A stretch of DNA of 64,000 nt from Candidatus Eremiobacteraceae bacterium (GTDB taxonomy: Bacteria; Vulcanimicrobiota; Vulcanimicrobiia; Eremiobacterales; Eremiobacteraceae), in assembly GCA_035314825.1 (NCBI GenBank), contig DATFYX010000066.1:46503-110502 (forward strand), written 5' to 3'. The notes beneath the pieces were generated by a model. The model was not told the DNA's origin and did no database searches. It saw only the letters and a list, made by a program, of their open reading frames with translations. Shown one piece after another: positions 16,673-24,553 of this stretch. Each line of letters starts with the position of its first letter. Positions within the stretch are counted from its first letter, which is position 1. A program made the translations under genes and the position numbers.

Positions 16673-16715
16673 CTATCCACACGCTTCGCTCCGGTTTGTG
16701 TGGATATGTGGATAG
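16673..16715. promoter_or_regulatory. Cluster of three DnaA-box-like 9-mers
   Basis: CTATCCACA (16673-16681), TGTGGATAT (16699-16707) and TGTGGATAG (16707-16715) each differ from TTATCCACA or its complement at one end base. They form a palindrome-like set in the region between rbsB and the HEAT-like gene. They may bind DnaA, or be an operator for a sugar-responsive repressor. The rest of 16595-16847 shows no gene. Confidence 0.4.
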
Positions 16716-16847
16716 AGAACGCGGGGATAGTTAAGCCCGCCTAAAGCCATTAAGGACACGTGCGCGAGCACCATCAGCGTGCGATTACGAGGCGCGGTGC
16801 TGCAATTCCCGGGAACCGGCCTTTCGAAAAAACCGCAAAAATCGGAT

Positions 16848-17291
16848 TCAACCCCGGGCGCGCAGGCGAGCGATCAGCCGGCGCGCCCGAGCTCTCTCCG
16901 CCGGGCTGCCACCTGCAAGCGCCTTGCTCACATGTCGGAGCGCTGCCGCCCGAAATCGCGCGTCGACGTCCGCCAACCCGCACAACGCCTGGAGCGCGCA
17001 CACGCGCACGATCGCGCTTGGATCGGTATTGCACCAGCGCATGAGGACCCGCGCCGCATCGCGCCGTTCGGCCGCAGACAATGACAGCCGTGGCAGCATT
17101 TGCGCAAGGTGCCAACGCACTTCTTTGCGCTGCTCGCGCGCGAGCAGTCGGAGCAGCGCCCGTTTGTGGCGCGCGAGCAGCTCGGGCCGTTTCGAGCTCG
17201 CCTTTTCAGCGGCGTCCGCGCTTCGGGCCCGTTGCACATCGTCGCCAAACGATAGCTTCTCGACGAGCCGGTCAAACGTCCGGGCTGTCAC
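16848..17291 (-). CDS. HEAT-repeat-like protein
   Basis: A 147-residue soluble helical protein with repeated pairs of helices: LLARHKRALLRLLAREQRKE, VRWHLAQMLPRLSLSAAERR, VRVCALQALCGLADVDARFR and RARRLIARL. This is the pattern of HEAT/adaptin-like repeats that serve as protein-binding scaffolds. It starts at GTG 17291, overlapping the stop of the upstream gene (GTGA), so the two are probably coupled. Confidence 0.65.
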   Translation of the reverse strand: MTARTFDRLVEKLSFGDDVQRARSADAAEKASSKRPELLARHKRALLRLLAREQRKEVRWHLAQMLPRLSLSAAERRDAARVLMRWCNTDPSAIVRVCALQALCGLADVDARFRAAALRHVSKALAGGSPAERARARRLIARLRARG

Positions 17292-17767
17292 CGGCGGCGC
17301 GTCGGGAGCGCGATCGCCAGGGCCAGCATCGTCTTGAACACGATGAAGTTCGGATTGGCGGCCGTCTGCACCAATGCGAGGCCGCTTGCCAGCCAGACGG
17401 GCTGGCCCTGGAAATAGATCACTCTGACGGACTGGCCGGACTGTGACTGTTGCCACGCCGCCGCCGAGCTCAAGCCGAGCGCCACGTCGCGCGAGATCCC
17501 CGTCTGCGCAAACGTGACATGCAGGTCGGATCTCCCGCGGCCAAGGTCGCGCCGGTATTTTCCGGTGACCAACGCCGGCACCGAGGTGCAGCTCCCCTCT
17601 GCAGCAGGCTTCGCGCTCCTCGGCGTCACGTCCGAACACGACGCGTCAGCCATGAACCGTCCGCGCGCCGCAAGAGCTGGGAATAGGAACGCGCTCCCAA
17701 TCACCAGGGTGAGCGCAAGGACGATGAAGGTGCCGACTATGAGCTTTTGCAGTGGAGCCATCTTCAT
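17288..17767 (-). CDS. Membrane-anchored hypothetical protein
   Basis: A 159-residue protein with an N-terminal membrane helix (LIVGTFIVLALTLVIGSAFL) and a second hydrophobic stretch near the C-terminus (FIVFKTMLALAIAL). The middle has two cysteines (ASCSDV, GSCTSV) that could form a disulfide outside the membrane. Unrecognised. It starts at ATG 17767 (or 17761). Confidence 0.65.
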   Translation of the reverse strand: MKMAPLQKLIVGTFIVLALTLVIGSAFLFPALAARGRFMADASCSDVTPRSAKPAAEGSCTSVPALVTGKYRRDLGRGRSDLHVTFAQTGISRDVALGLSSAAAWQQSQSGQSVRVIYFQGQPVWLASGLALVQTAANPNFIVFKTMLALAIALPTRRR

Positions 17768-17789
17768 ATGTTATGCGTTGCGCGCGAGA

Positions 17790-17820
17790 AAACCAGCCGC
17801 GGCTCGTACGCCGCGGCTGG
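17790..17820 (-). terminator. Intrinsic terminator of the Asn/Tyr-rich gene
   Basis: CCAGCCGCGGC (17793-17803) pairs perfectly with GCCGCGGCTGG (17810-17820), loop of 6. Read on the minus strand it is followed by TTTTC, as expected for the end of the gene at 17852-18484. Confidence 0.7.
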
Positions 17821-17851
17821 CTGGATGTCCGTGCTTTACGGTGCGACGATG

Positions 17852-18484
17852 CTAGTGGTCCCGCCCCTGGCCATTCCAGTTGTTGTTCTGCCACGCCCAG
17901 TTGCCACGCTGGCCGACCGTGCGCTGGCCGTTCCACTGCGGGTTGCCGTTGCGATAGCGATTCGCGTCAGATGTGTTGTAGTAGTGGTAGTTGCGCGTGT
18001 CGTCGCGGTCGTAGCGGTCATCGGCGTCGGACCGGCCGTTGGTGCGGACGTACTGATAGTTGTTATTGTAGACCGGTGTCGGCTGATAATTGTAACCGTT
18101 GTTCTGATAGCCATAGCCGCTGTTCGGGTAGTAGACCGCGGGCGTGCTGCCGCAGTATTGCTGCGACCCATCCCACGAGCACGGCGTGCCGTTGTTGCCG
18201 GCGTAGAGCACAGTGCCGTTCGGATACACGATGCGGCCGTCCGCGTACACGGTCCCCCCGTCGCGCGTGTAGCCGACGATCGTGTTCGCGGCGACCTGTT
18301 TGTGATGGACGTTGTCGGAGATGACGATGCCTGCCACGACTGCCGCTGCACCGAGGATGATGTTGCGCGTCGATGCTGCGCCGTCGGCGAGGACGGGTCG
18401 AGTCATCGAAGCCGCGACGATCAGCGCCAAGGTGGCGGCGACGAACGAGCGGGCGATCGGTTGGAAGGTCTTGCTGTGTGTCAT
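17852..18484 (-). CDS. Secreted Asn/Tyr/Gly-rich protein
   Basis: A 210-residue protein from ATG 18484, 7 bases after a GGAGG site. After a signal peptide (about residues 1-34, ending PVLADG) there is a hydrophobic piece (NIILGAAAVVAGIVISDN). The rest is rich in Asn, Tyr, Gly and Gln (YYPNSGYGYQNNGYNY, NNNYQYV), ending WAWQNNNWNGQGR. The composition resembles adhesive or amyloid-like surface proteins. Two Cys (PCSWDGSQQYC) may form a disulfide. No known family. Confidence 0.7.
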   Translation of the reverse strand: MTHSKTFQPIARSFVAATLALIVAASMTRPVLADGAASTRNIILGAAAVVAGIVISDNVHHKQVAANTIVGYTRDGGTVYADGRIVYPNGTVLYAGNNGTPCSWDGSQQYCGSTPAVYYPNSGYGYQNNGYNYQPTPVYNNNYQYVRTNGRSDADDRYDRDDTRNYHYYNTSDANRYRNGNPQWNGQRTVGQRGNWAWQNNNWNGQGRDH

Positions 18485-18555
18485 GGTATCAACCTCCACT
18501 GTGGTTACGTCAAGCGGAGGCGTGTCGTTGCGTTCTCAGAGAAACCCCAAGCTCA

Positions 18556-18594
18556 GGAAAAACTAAGGCGGAAGCATCGTTCGATGCTTCCGCC
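18556..18594 (-). terminator. Intrinsic terminator of the NTF2-like gene
   Basis: GGCGGAAGCATCG (18567-18579) and CGATGCTTCCGCC (18582-18594) form a near-continuous 12-13 bp stem. On the minus strand it is followed by TTAGTTTTTCC. It lies 22 bases after the stop at 18617. Confidence 0.8.
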
Positions 18595-18616
18595 GCGAGA
18601 ACTCGAAGCCGATCGT

Positions 18617-19093
18617 CTAGTAGTTCTTGACGGCCGCCGCTACCGGCACGACGCCGGCGACTCGCCAGCCGTCAGCCGTCTTGATGCACATCGTCACCAC
18701 GACTGACTTCGCGGTATACGGAGTGCCGCCAACCGTTGCGGTGATGTTGACCGGCGCGATGACGTCGGCCGTCGTCGCGGTGCGCATCACGATGTTCGTG
18801 TTGGTGTAGTCCGGGCTGGCGCTCCAGACGCCCGAGAACAGCTGCTTCAGGTGATTGGTCACGGCCGTCATACCGAAAATCGGGCCGCCGACGGTCAGCC
18901 ACACAAGATTCGGATTATCCCAGAGAAACTTCTGCGTGCCGGGCAGATCGTGCTGGTTCTGGGCACCCATGAACGCCGTATACAGCGCACGCACGTCCTG
19001 CTGGTCTTTGGTCAGCGTGTCGGCTCGCGTGGGGACGCTGGCCGAGAGGAGCACCAATGCCGCAACGGCGACAAACGTAAGGCGAGTCAACAT
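18617..19093 (-). CDS. Secreted SnoaL/NTF2-like protein
   Basis: A 158-residue protein with a signal peptide (LTFVAVAALVLLSASVPTRA) and an NTF2-like alpha+beta domain: DVRALYTAFMGAQNQHDLPG, then WLTVGGPIFGMTAVTNHLKQ, then beta strands. Such folds bind small ligands or act as isomerases; no catalytic residues can be assigned. ATG 19093 follows a purine-rich site. A paralogue-like domain occurs at 20738-21304. Confidence 0.7.
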   Translation of the reverse strand: MLTRLTFVAVAALVLLSASVPTRADTLTKDQQDVRALYTAFMGAQNQHDLPGTQKFLWDNPNLVWLTVGGPIFGMTAVTNHLKQLFSGVWSASPDYTNTNIVMRTATTADVIAPVNITATVGGTPYTAKSVVVTMCIKTADGWRVAGVVPVAAAVKNY

Positions 19094-19235
19094 CGGACTG
19101 TCTTTCCTTTCCTCGGAGCGGGTTGTGGCCCGGGCCTTCACCCGCGCCCGCGCTTTCTCCCGCGTCGTGGCGGGGTAGGGCGTCCCGGCGCGACGCATGC
19201 TTGACGTCCTGCCTACCATCTGTGATAGGACGGTT

Positions 19236-20774
19236 GTGCTCGCCATCGGCTACTGCGCGGCGGTGCGCGGCATCGACGCGTACGTCGTCCGGGTCGAAGT
19301 CGTCGGCATTCCCACCACCGACGTCGGCATCCACATCGTCGGTCTCGCCGACCGCTCGATCCAAGAATCGAAAGAGCGCGTCAACGCCGCCATCCGTTCG
19401 TCCGGCTTCCTTTTCCCTACCTATAAGGTAGTGGTGAACCTCGCGCCGGCCGACGTTCGCAAGGAGGGCGCGGCGTTCGATGTCGCCCTCGCGCTGACGA
19501 TCCTCGGCATGGACCAGCAGATCGACGCGCGCCGCTTGCGCGACGTCGTGGCCGTCGGCGAACTCGCGCTCGACGGTGCCGTCAAGCCGGTGCGCGGCGT
19601 CCTGCCGATCGCGGTCGCGTTGCGGCGTTCGAGCCACCGGCGCCTCATCGTGCCGGCCGACAATATGGCTGAGGCCGCGCTCGTCGACGGTCTCACGCTG
19701 TATCCGGTGCGAACGCTCGCGCAAGCGGTCGACGTCGTGCTCGGACGCGGCGCGCCGGGCGTGCCCTCGAATGGCCGCGCCCACATGGTTGCGGACGAAG
19801 GCGTCCGCGCCGTTGAAGAAGATCTCGAAGACGTGAAAGGCCAAGAGCGCGCCAAGCGTGCGATGGAAGTCGCGGCCGCCGGCGGCCACAATCTGCTGTT
19901 CGTCGGTCCGCCCGGCAGCGGCAAGACGATGCTCGCGCGCCGCATGCCCTCGATATTGCCGGCGATGACCTCCGATGAAGCGCTCGAGGTCACGACCCTA
20001 TACAGCGTGAGCGGATTGCTGCGCGACCGCTCGAAGCTCGTGCGTTCGCGGCCGTTTCGCGCGCCGCATCACACGGTCAGCGCGATTGCGTTGGCCGGCG
20101 GTGGCTCGAGTCCGCGGCCCGGCGAGGTGTCGCTCGCGCATCGCGGCGTCTTGTTCCTGGACGAGCTGCCCGAATTTCCGCGCTCGGCGCTCGAGGTGCT
20201 GCGCCAGCCGTTGGAGGACGCCGTCGTCAGCATCAGCCGCGCCGGACGCGCGATAACTTTTCCGGCCGCGTTCATGCTGCTCGCCAGTCTCAATCCGTGT
20301 CCATGCGGTTACAGCGGCGATCCGCTGCACGGCTGTTCGTGCTCTCCGGTCGCTATCTCGCGTTATCTGTCGAAGATCTCCGGCCCGCTGCTCGACCGCA
20401 TCGACCTGCACGTCGAAGTGCCGCGTCTGCCGTACGACGACATGTCGCGCACGTTCAGAGCTGAGCCGTCAGCCACAGTTCGCGCGCGGGTTGAGTCGGC
20501 ACGGCGCCTCCAACGTTCGCGCTTAGGCAGCACCGGCGCAAATGCGGCAATGCCTGCGAAACTGCTGCGCGATCATTGCGCGCTGGACGATCGCTGCCGA
20601 GCACTGCTCGCCGCCGCTGTCTCCAAACTTCATCTCTCGGCCCGCGCGCACGATCGGATCCTGCGTGTGGCGCGCACCATCGCGGATCTTTCGAACGCAC
20701 CGGTGATCGCACCGGAACACGTGGCTGAGGCGATCGGTTATCGGTCGCTGGACCGCTCGCCATTTTCGACATAG
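19236..20774 (+). CDS. comM: ComM/YifB family Mg-chelatase-like ATPase
   Basis: A 512-residue AAA+ protein. In transforming bacteria ComM is a helicase that extends recombination of incoming DNA. It has the N-terminal ChlI domain (VEVVGIPTTDVGIHIVGLAD, VVVNLAPADVRKEGAAFD), Walker A GPPGSGKTMLARR, Walker B GVLFLDELPEF, RPFRAPHHT, and the cysteine-rich NPCPCGYSGDPLHGCSC. I prefer GTG 19236 with AGGA 5 bases upstream; ATG 19197 is an in-frame alternative. dprA at 31077 is the other competence gene in the window. The 3' end overlaps the next minus-strand gene by 37 bases. Confidence 0.93.
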   Translation: MLAIGYCAAVRGIDAYVVRVEVVGIPTTDVGIHIVGLADRSIQESKERVNAAIRSSGFLFPTYKVVVNLAPADVRKEGAAFDVALALTILGMDQQIDARRLRDVVAVGELALDGAVKPVRGVLPIAVALRRSSHRRLIVPADNMAEAALVDGLTLYPVRTLAQAVDVVLGRGAPGVPSNGRAHMVADEGVRAVEEDLEDVKGQERAKRAMEVAAAGGHNLLFVGPPGSGKTMLARRMPSILPAMTSDEALEVTTLYSVSGLLRDRSKLVRSRPFRAPHHTVSAIALAGGGSSPRPGEVSLAHRGVLFLDELPEFPRSALEVLRQPLEDAVVSISRAGRAITFPAAFMLLASLNPCPCGYSGDPLHGCSCSPVAISRYLSKISGPLLDRIDLHVEVPRLPYDDMSRTFRAEPSATVRARVESARRLQRSRLGSTGANAAMPAKLLRDHCALDDRCRALLAAAVSKLHLSARAHDRILRVARTIADLSNAPVIAPEHVAEAIGYRSLDRSPFST

Positions 20775-21304
20775 CGCGCGTTATTGACATCTATTTTCAT
20801 CGGGGCCTCGTCCACGAGCGCCCATCCCTGGGCGTCGATGCGCCAGCCCTGAGCGGCCTGGATCTCCGACACGGTCCAATACAAATGTTGTAAGTACGTC
20901 CGGCCCTTTGCTTGGAATGTGAGCTTGGTCGCGATGACGACGAATGCGTGGTTCCCCTCCTGCCGAACCGTTGCAAGCGCACCGAGTGTCAAGACCTGGT
21001 GCTCGGCGAGGAACTGCTGATAGTCCGATTCCTTGTCGCAGCTGGTCGTGGCCGCGTACCACGTGCGCGCCGCCCTCGGCCCCTGCCACGAGAAGGGCGC
21101 AAATTCATCGATCGTCGTCGCGTCGTCTGTGTAGGCGTCTGCGGGAAACGTGCAATCGGCACGATTGTAGGCCGCCGCGAATACTTGCAACGGCTGCAAG
21201 AGACTCGCAGTGTCTGGCTCTGCCGCCGCAGCGCGATCCGCGCAGAAGGACGTCAGCGCCATCGACGTCAGCGCAATGAGCAGGAAGCGATCGGTTTGTC
21301 TCAT
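20738..21304 (-). CDS. Secreted SnoaL/NTF2-like protein
   Basis: A 188-residue protein with a signal peptide (FLLIALTSMALTSFCADRAA) and an NTF2-like domain: LQPLQVFAAAYNRADCTFPA, then DEFAPFSWQG, HAFVVIATKLTFQAKGRTYL, LYWTVSEIQAAQGWRI. It resembles the protein at 18617-19093 in length and fold, but sequence similarity is low. ATG 21304 follows GAGAAAAG. Confidence 0.65.
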   Translation of the reverse strand: MRQTDRFLLIALTSMALTSFCADRAAAAEPDTASLLQPLQVFAAAYNRADCTFPADAYTDDATTIDEFAPFSWQGPRAARTWYAATTSCDKESDYQQFLAEHQVLTLGALATVRQEGNHAFVVIATKLTFQAKGRTYLQHLYWTVSEIQAAQGWRIDAQGWALVDEAPMKIDVNNARYVENGERSSDR

Positions 21305-21398
21305 CTTTTCTCTCCGAGCGTCGGCGGCAGTTCGGTTCTTAGGCGATGTGCCGGATTCCCCGCAGGAACTGGGCGACCGCACGCTGCACGATTGCCGC

Positions 21399-22268
21399 AT
21401 GAGGCTCGCCCGCTTTTGGACGCGCGCACAAGCGCAATCGGTTTCGCGAAAGGGCAAGGTGTTCAAAGTCTCCGCGCGCGGATGGTCTGATGACAGCGTC
21501 GAGGCGGCGTATCAGTGCGCCCTCGACCTCGCGAGCAAAGTCGCGGATCGCGTCGCGTCGGGTCTTACGACGAAACACCGGTATCCCTACGCCGAAAAAC
21601 CCCTGCCCGAACCTGTCGTGCAACGGCTCGGGGCAGACGGCGGCGGCGCGTCTGCGATCGTGACGCGAAACGCATACGGCGCGCTCGTGCTCAACACCGA
21701 CCAGCTCATGTTCGTCGACATCGATCGCCCCGGATATCAGGGCAGCGCCCCCACGCTCGGCACGATATTCTCGTCGCTGTTCAGCAAGCCGAAGGCGCAA
21801 GAGCAGCCCGCCGATGATGCGGCGACGCTCGACGCGGTGAAGAACGTCGTGCAGCGGCACGATCTGTCTGCGCGGGTGTACGAGACCGCCGGCGGCCATC
21901 GCCTCATCGTGACCAACGCGCCGTTCAAAGCCGGCGATCCCGATGCCGAGTCGCTGCTCGCCGAGTTCGGCTCCGATCCTTTATACGTGCGCTTGTGCCG
22001 TTCGCAGGATTCGTTCCGTGCGCGCCTCACCCCAAAACCCTGGCGCTGCCGCATGTCCAACCCGCCGGTCGAATTCCCATTCGAGACGCCCCAAGTCCAA
22101 GAGCGCTACGATCGCTGGCTGGCTGGTTATGAAGCGAAGATCGCGTTGTTGGCGACCTGCCGCTTCGTCAAGACTATCGGCGTGGAAAGCGTCGCTCCGG
22201 GGTTCGACGAGCTTATCCGCTACCACGATGAGCAGACGAAAGCGACCTCGGGCCTTAAGCTAGCCTGA
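21399..22268 (+). CDS. Conserved hypothetical protein
   Basis: A 289-residue soluble protein. Recognisable blocks: ARGWSDDSVEAAYQCALDLA, RNAYGALVLNTDQLMFVDID, RVYETAGGHRLIVTNAPF, and YVRLCRSQDSFRARLTPKPW. Proteins with this block order occur as single copies in diverse bacteria and have no assigned function. The D-I-D pair and the G-G-H motif are faintly like a primase-polymerase fold (see rejected items). It stands alone, divergent from the minus-strand gene, and ends 18 bases before the hom promoter. Confidence 0.7.
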   Translation: MRLARFWTRAQAQSVSRKGKVFKVSARGWSDDSVEAAYQCALDLASKVADRVASGLTTKHRYPYAEKPLPEPVVQRLGADGGGASAIVTRNAYGALVLNTDQLMFVDIDRPGYQGSAPTLGTIFSSLFSKPKAQEQPADDAATLDAVKNVVQRHDLSARVYETAGGHRLIVTNAPFKAGDPDAESLLAEFGSDPLYVRLCRSQDSFRARLTPKPWRCRMSNPPVEFPFETPQVQERYDRWLAGYEAKIALLATCRFVKTIGVESVAPGFDELIRYHDEQTKATSGLKLA

Positions 22269-22285
22269 CGACTGCCCCCATTGCG

Positions 22286-22314
22286 TTGACACCACACACG
22301 TGCTGTGCTATCAT
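22286..22314 (+). promoter_or_regulatory. Sigma70-type promoter of hom-metX
   Basis: TTGACA (22286-22291), 17 bases, TATCAT (22309-22314). This is the best promoter match in the window. Initiation is expected near 22321, a few bases before the leader ATG at 22325. Confidence 0.75.
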
Positions 22315-22324
22315 GGGCCGCACT

Positions 22325-22405
22325 ATGAAACGCCGCCGCACGTGCTGCACCATGATGACGGGGACTCGCCGAGAGTTCCGGTCGCGGTGCATGCGCGAAG
22401 AGTAG
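22325..22405 (+). CDS. Putative Thr/Met/Cys-rich leader peptide of hom-metX
   Basis: ATG 22325 to TAG 22403-22405 encodes 26 residues whose centre is TCCTMMTGT: 4 Thr, 2 Met and 2 Cys within 9 codons. Homoserine dehydrogenase and MetX feed Thr, Met and Cys-linked synthesis, so starved ribosomes would stall exactly here. The codons overlap a hairpin (GGGACTC / GAGTTCC with a GCCGA loop), and an intrinsic terminator follows before hom. The expected transcription start leaves only about 4 bases of 5' leader, so it may be translated without a ribosome site. E. coli thrL is the model for the mechanism; this peptide is not homologous to it. Confidence 0.6.
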   Translation: MKRRRTCCTMMTGTRREFRSRCMREE

Positions 22406-22430
22406 AGCGGACTAACACAAACGCCTTGCG

Positions 22431-22469
22431 CAGCCCCTCACCGGAAAAGCGAGGGGCTGTTTCGTTTCT
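22431..22469 (+). terminator. Attenuator terminator before hom
   Basis: CAGCCCCTC (22431-22439) pairs perfectly with GAGGGGCTG (22451-22459), loop of 11, followed by TTTCGTTTCT. It lies 26 bases after the leader peptide stop and 35 bases before hom, inside the transcribed leader. An upstream segment (GCGCGAAG near 22391, and CTTGCGC near 22426) can pair and compete with it. Confidence 0.75.
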
Positions 22470-22503
22470 GCCGCCATTGCAGGCGGCGATCGGGGAATGA
22501 TAA

Positions 22504-23511
22504 TTGGAAGAAGACGGATCGGCTTTGGTCGGGTTGCTGGGATGCGGGGTCGTCGGCGGCGGTGTCGCGGAGCGCTTGCTCGCCGGATTTTCAGCGTGCG
22601 AGACGCACGCGCGCCTCGGCGCGGTGCTCGTGCGCGATCTCGCCAAGCCGCGCCGGCCTGAAAGCGTCTATCCGCGTCTGACGACTCACGCACAACGCGT
22701 GCTCGACGACCCGCGACACGACGTCGTCATCGAATGTTTGGGCGGCGTCGAGCCTGCCGCCGGCTATGTCGAGGCGGTGCTGCGCCGTGGCGTGCCCGTG
22801 ATCACGGCCAACAAGGCGCTCATCGCCGCTCACGGCGCGCGCCTGGCGGACATCGCGCGCGAACATCAGACGACTCTGACCTATGAAGCGGCAGTCGGAG
22901 GCGCGATCCCGGTCATCCGCACGTTGCGGCATCTTGCCGCTCATGACCAGATACTCGAGGTCGGCGGCGTGGTCAACGGCTCGACCAACTTCGTGCTGTC
23001 AGCCATGGAAGAGGGCCTCTCGATGGACGATGCGGTGCTCGCCGCGCAGCGCGCCGGATTCGCCGAGGCGGACCCGAGCACCGATATCGACGGCATCGAC
23101 GCGGCGCACAAGCTCGCCATTCTGATCGCGACCGCGTTCGGGCAGTGGCCGCGCTGGGAGTCTATTCCGCGGCGCGGCATCCGGCAGATCACGCCGGACG
23201 ACATCGCGCAGGCGCGCCGCCGCGGCAACCGCATCAAGCTCAAAGCGTGGGCGCGCCGGCATGGCACCGAGGTCGAGGCCGCGGTCGCGCCGGCCGAATT
23301 GCCTCTCGCGCACCCCTTCGCGTCGCCACGCGGCGCGGAAAACGCGTTTCTCATCGTCGCTCGCCATGCCGGGCCGGTCTTGCTCGGAGGTCTCGGCGCT
23401 GGACGCGAGGCGACGGCATCGGCGATCGTCGGCGACCTGCACGACGCGCTCGCTGCGCGATCCGGCGTGGCGGGTGTTCGCCGGCAGCGAGCGCTCATCT
23501 CGACCACGTAA
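22504..23511 (+). CDS. hom: Homoserine dehydrogenase (no ACT domain)
   Basis: Catalyses NAD(P)-dependent reduction of aspartate semialdehyde to homoserine, the branch to Thr and Met. The 335 residues hold the Rossmann start GLLGCGVVGGGVAERLL, then ANKALIAAHG, EAAVGGAIPVIRTLR, GVVNGSTNFVLSAM and FAEADPSTDIDGIDAAHKLA with catalytic Asp/Lys. The usual C-terminal ACT regulatory domain (about 80-100 residues) is missing, so feedback control by Thr is unlikely; the attenuator could supply it. TTG 22504 is the start. metX follows 6 bases after the stop. Confidence 0.93.
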   Translation: MEEDGSALVGLLGCGVVGGGVAERLLAGFSACETHARLGAVLVRDLAKPRRPESVYPRLTTHAQRVLDDPRHDVVIECLGGVEPAAGYVEAVLRRGVPVITANKALIAAHGARLADIAREHQTTLTYEAAVGGAIPVIRTLRHLAAHDQILEVGGVVNGSTNFVLSAMEEGLSMDDAVLAAQRAGFAEADPSTDIDGIDAAHKLAILIATAFGQWPRWESIPRRGIRQITPDDIAQARRRGNRIKLKAWARRHGTEVEAAVAPAELPLAHPFASPRGAENAFLIVARHAGPVLLGGLGAGREATASAIVGDLHDALAARSGVAGVRRQRALISTT

Positions 23512-23517
23512 AGAGCC

Positions 23518-24552
23518 GTGACCAAGACGGCGATGCCGGCATTGAAACACCACGACGCGTTTGCGACGCTCGCGCCGGCCGGTGGCTTTCGCCTCAAACA
23601 CGGCGGCGTGCTTTCGTCGGTGCGCATCGCTGCCACGTTCTACGGCCAGCCCCACGAGCGGGCGCCGGTCATCCTCGTCTGTCACGCGCTCACCGGCAGC
23701 TCGCGCGTGGCCGAATGGTGGGGCGATATCATCGGTCCGGGCAGGCTGCTGGACACCGAACGGTATTGCGTCGTCGGCACCAACGCGCTCGGCGGTTGTT
23801 ACGGCTCGACCGGCCCTGCAAGCGCGGCGCCGGACGGCGACGCGTTCGGCGCTCGCTTTCCCGTCGTCACGGTGGAAGACATCGTGCGCGCGCAGCACGA
23901 TGCGCTCGCGCTGCTCGGCGTGCGCCGCGTGGCGTTGGCGATCGGCGGTTCGCTAGGCGGTCAGCAAGCGCTGCAGTGGGCGGCTGTGTATCCCGACGCG
24001 GTCGACGGCGTCGTCGCCATCGGCGCAACCGGAAAGCTCTCACCGATGGGCATCGGGCTCAACTCCATCGCTCGTGAAGCCATCAAGCTTGATCCCGCCG
24101 GCGGCCTGCGCATCGCGCGCATGATCGGCATGCTCTCGTACAAGAGCGCGGCGCTCCTGTGGCAGCGGCATGGCCGCCGCGGCGATCGCGATATCGAAAA
24201 TCCGGGGCAAACGCTGCACGCCCGTTTCGATGTGGAAGGGTATCTCCAACATCAAGGCGACAAGCTGGTCGCTCGAATGGATCCGCTTTCGTTCGCCTAT
24301 CTGACCAAAGCCATGGACCTGTACGAGCTCGATCCAAGGGGTTGGCGCGTGCCCGCACTGTTGGTCGGCATCGAGTCGGACTGGTTGTATCCGCCGGACG
24401 AGGTTGAGGAGACCTCGCGGCAGCTCGGTCCGGCTGCCCGCTTCGCCTTGCTGGCAAGCGATCACGGCCACGACGGCTTTCTAGCGGACGCCGGTCAGCT
24501 CACGTCGATCGTGCGGCCCTTCTTCGACGAGGTGGCCGCGGGAACGGCGTAG
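23518..24552 (+). CDS. metX: Homoserine O-acyltransferase (MetX)
   Basis: Acylates homoserine for methionine synthesis. The 344-residue alpha/beta-hydrolase has the nucleophile elbow GGSLGGQQALQW (Ser), the oxyanion region CHALTGSSRV, the catalytic Asp in GIESDWLYPPDE and His in SDHGHDGFL. Whether it uses acetyl- or succinyl-CoA cannot be read with certainty; most relatives are acetyltransferases. It starts at GTG 23518 and follows hom directly. Confidence 0.93.
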   Translation: MTKTAMPALKHHDAFATLAPAGGFRLKHGGVLSSVRIAATFYGQPHERAPVILVCHALTGSSRVAEWWGDIIGPGRLLDTERYCVVGTNALGGCYGSTGPASAAPDGDAFGARFPVVTVEDIVRAQHDALALLGVRRVALAIGGSLGGQQALQWAAVYPDAVDGVVAIGATGKLSPMGIGLNSIAREAIKLDPAGGLRIARMIGMLSYKSAALLWQRHGRRGDRDIENPGQTLHARFDVEGYLQHQGDKLVARMDPLSFAYLTKAMDLYELDPRGWRVPALLVGIESDWLYPPDEVEETSRQLGPAARFALLASDHGHDGFLADAGQLTSIVRPFFDEVAAGTA

Positions 24553-24553
24553 T

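Noticed and set aside
21399..22268. Possible primase-polymerase-like fold from the FVDID pair and GGHRLIV motif
   Set aside because: Only two short motifs agree, the third metal acid is not clear, and no primase neighbours exist. Kept as conserved hypothetical.
22300..22500. Longer plus-strand frame of 66 codons overlapping the hom leader
   Set aside because: It has no ribosome site, low-complexity content and runs through the terminator; the 26-codon frame fits attenuation better.
22325..22500. SAM or T-box riboswitch before hom
   Set aside because: No conserved SAM-I/II core or T-box AGGGTGGNACC motif is seen; a coding leader explains the region.
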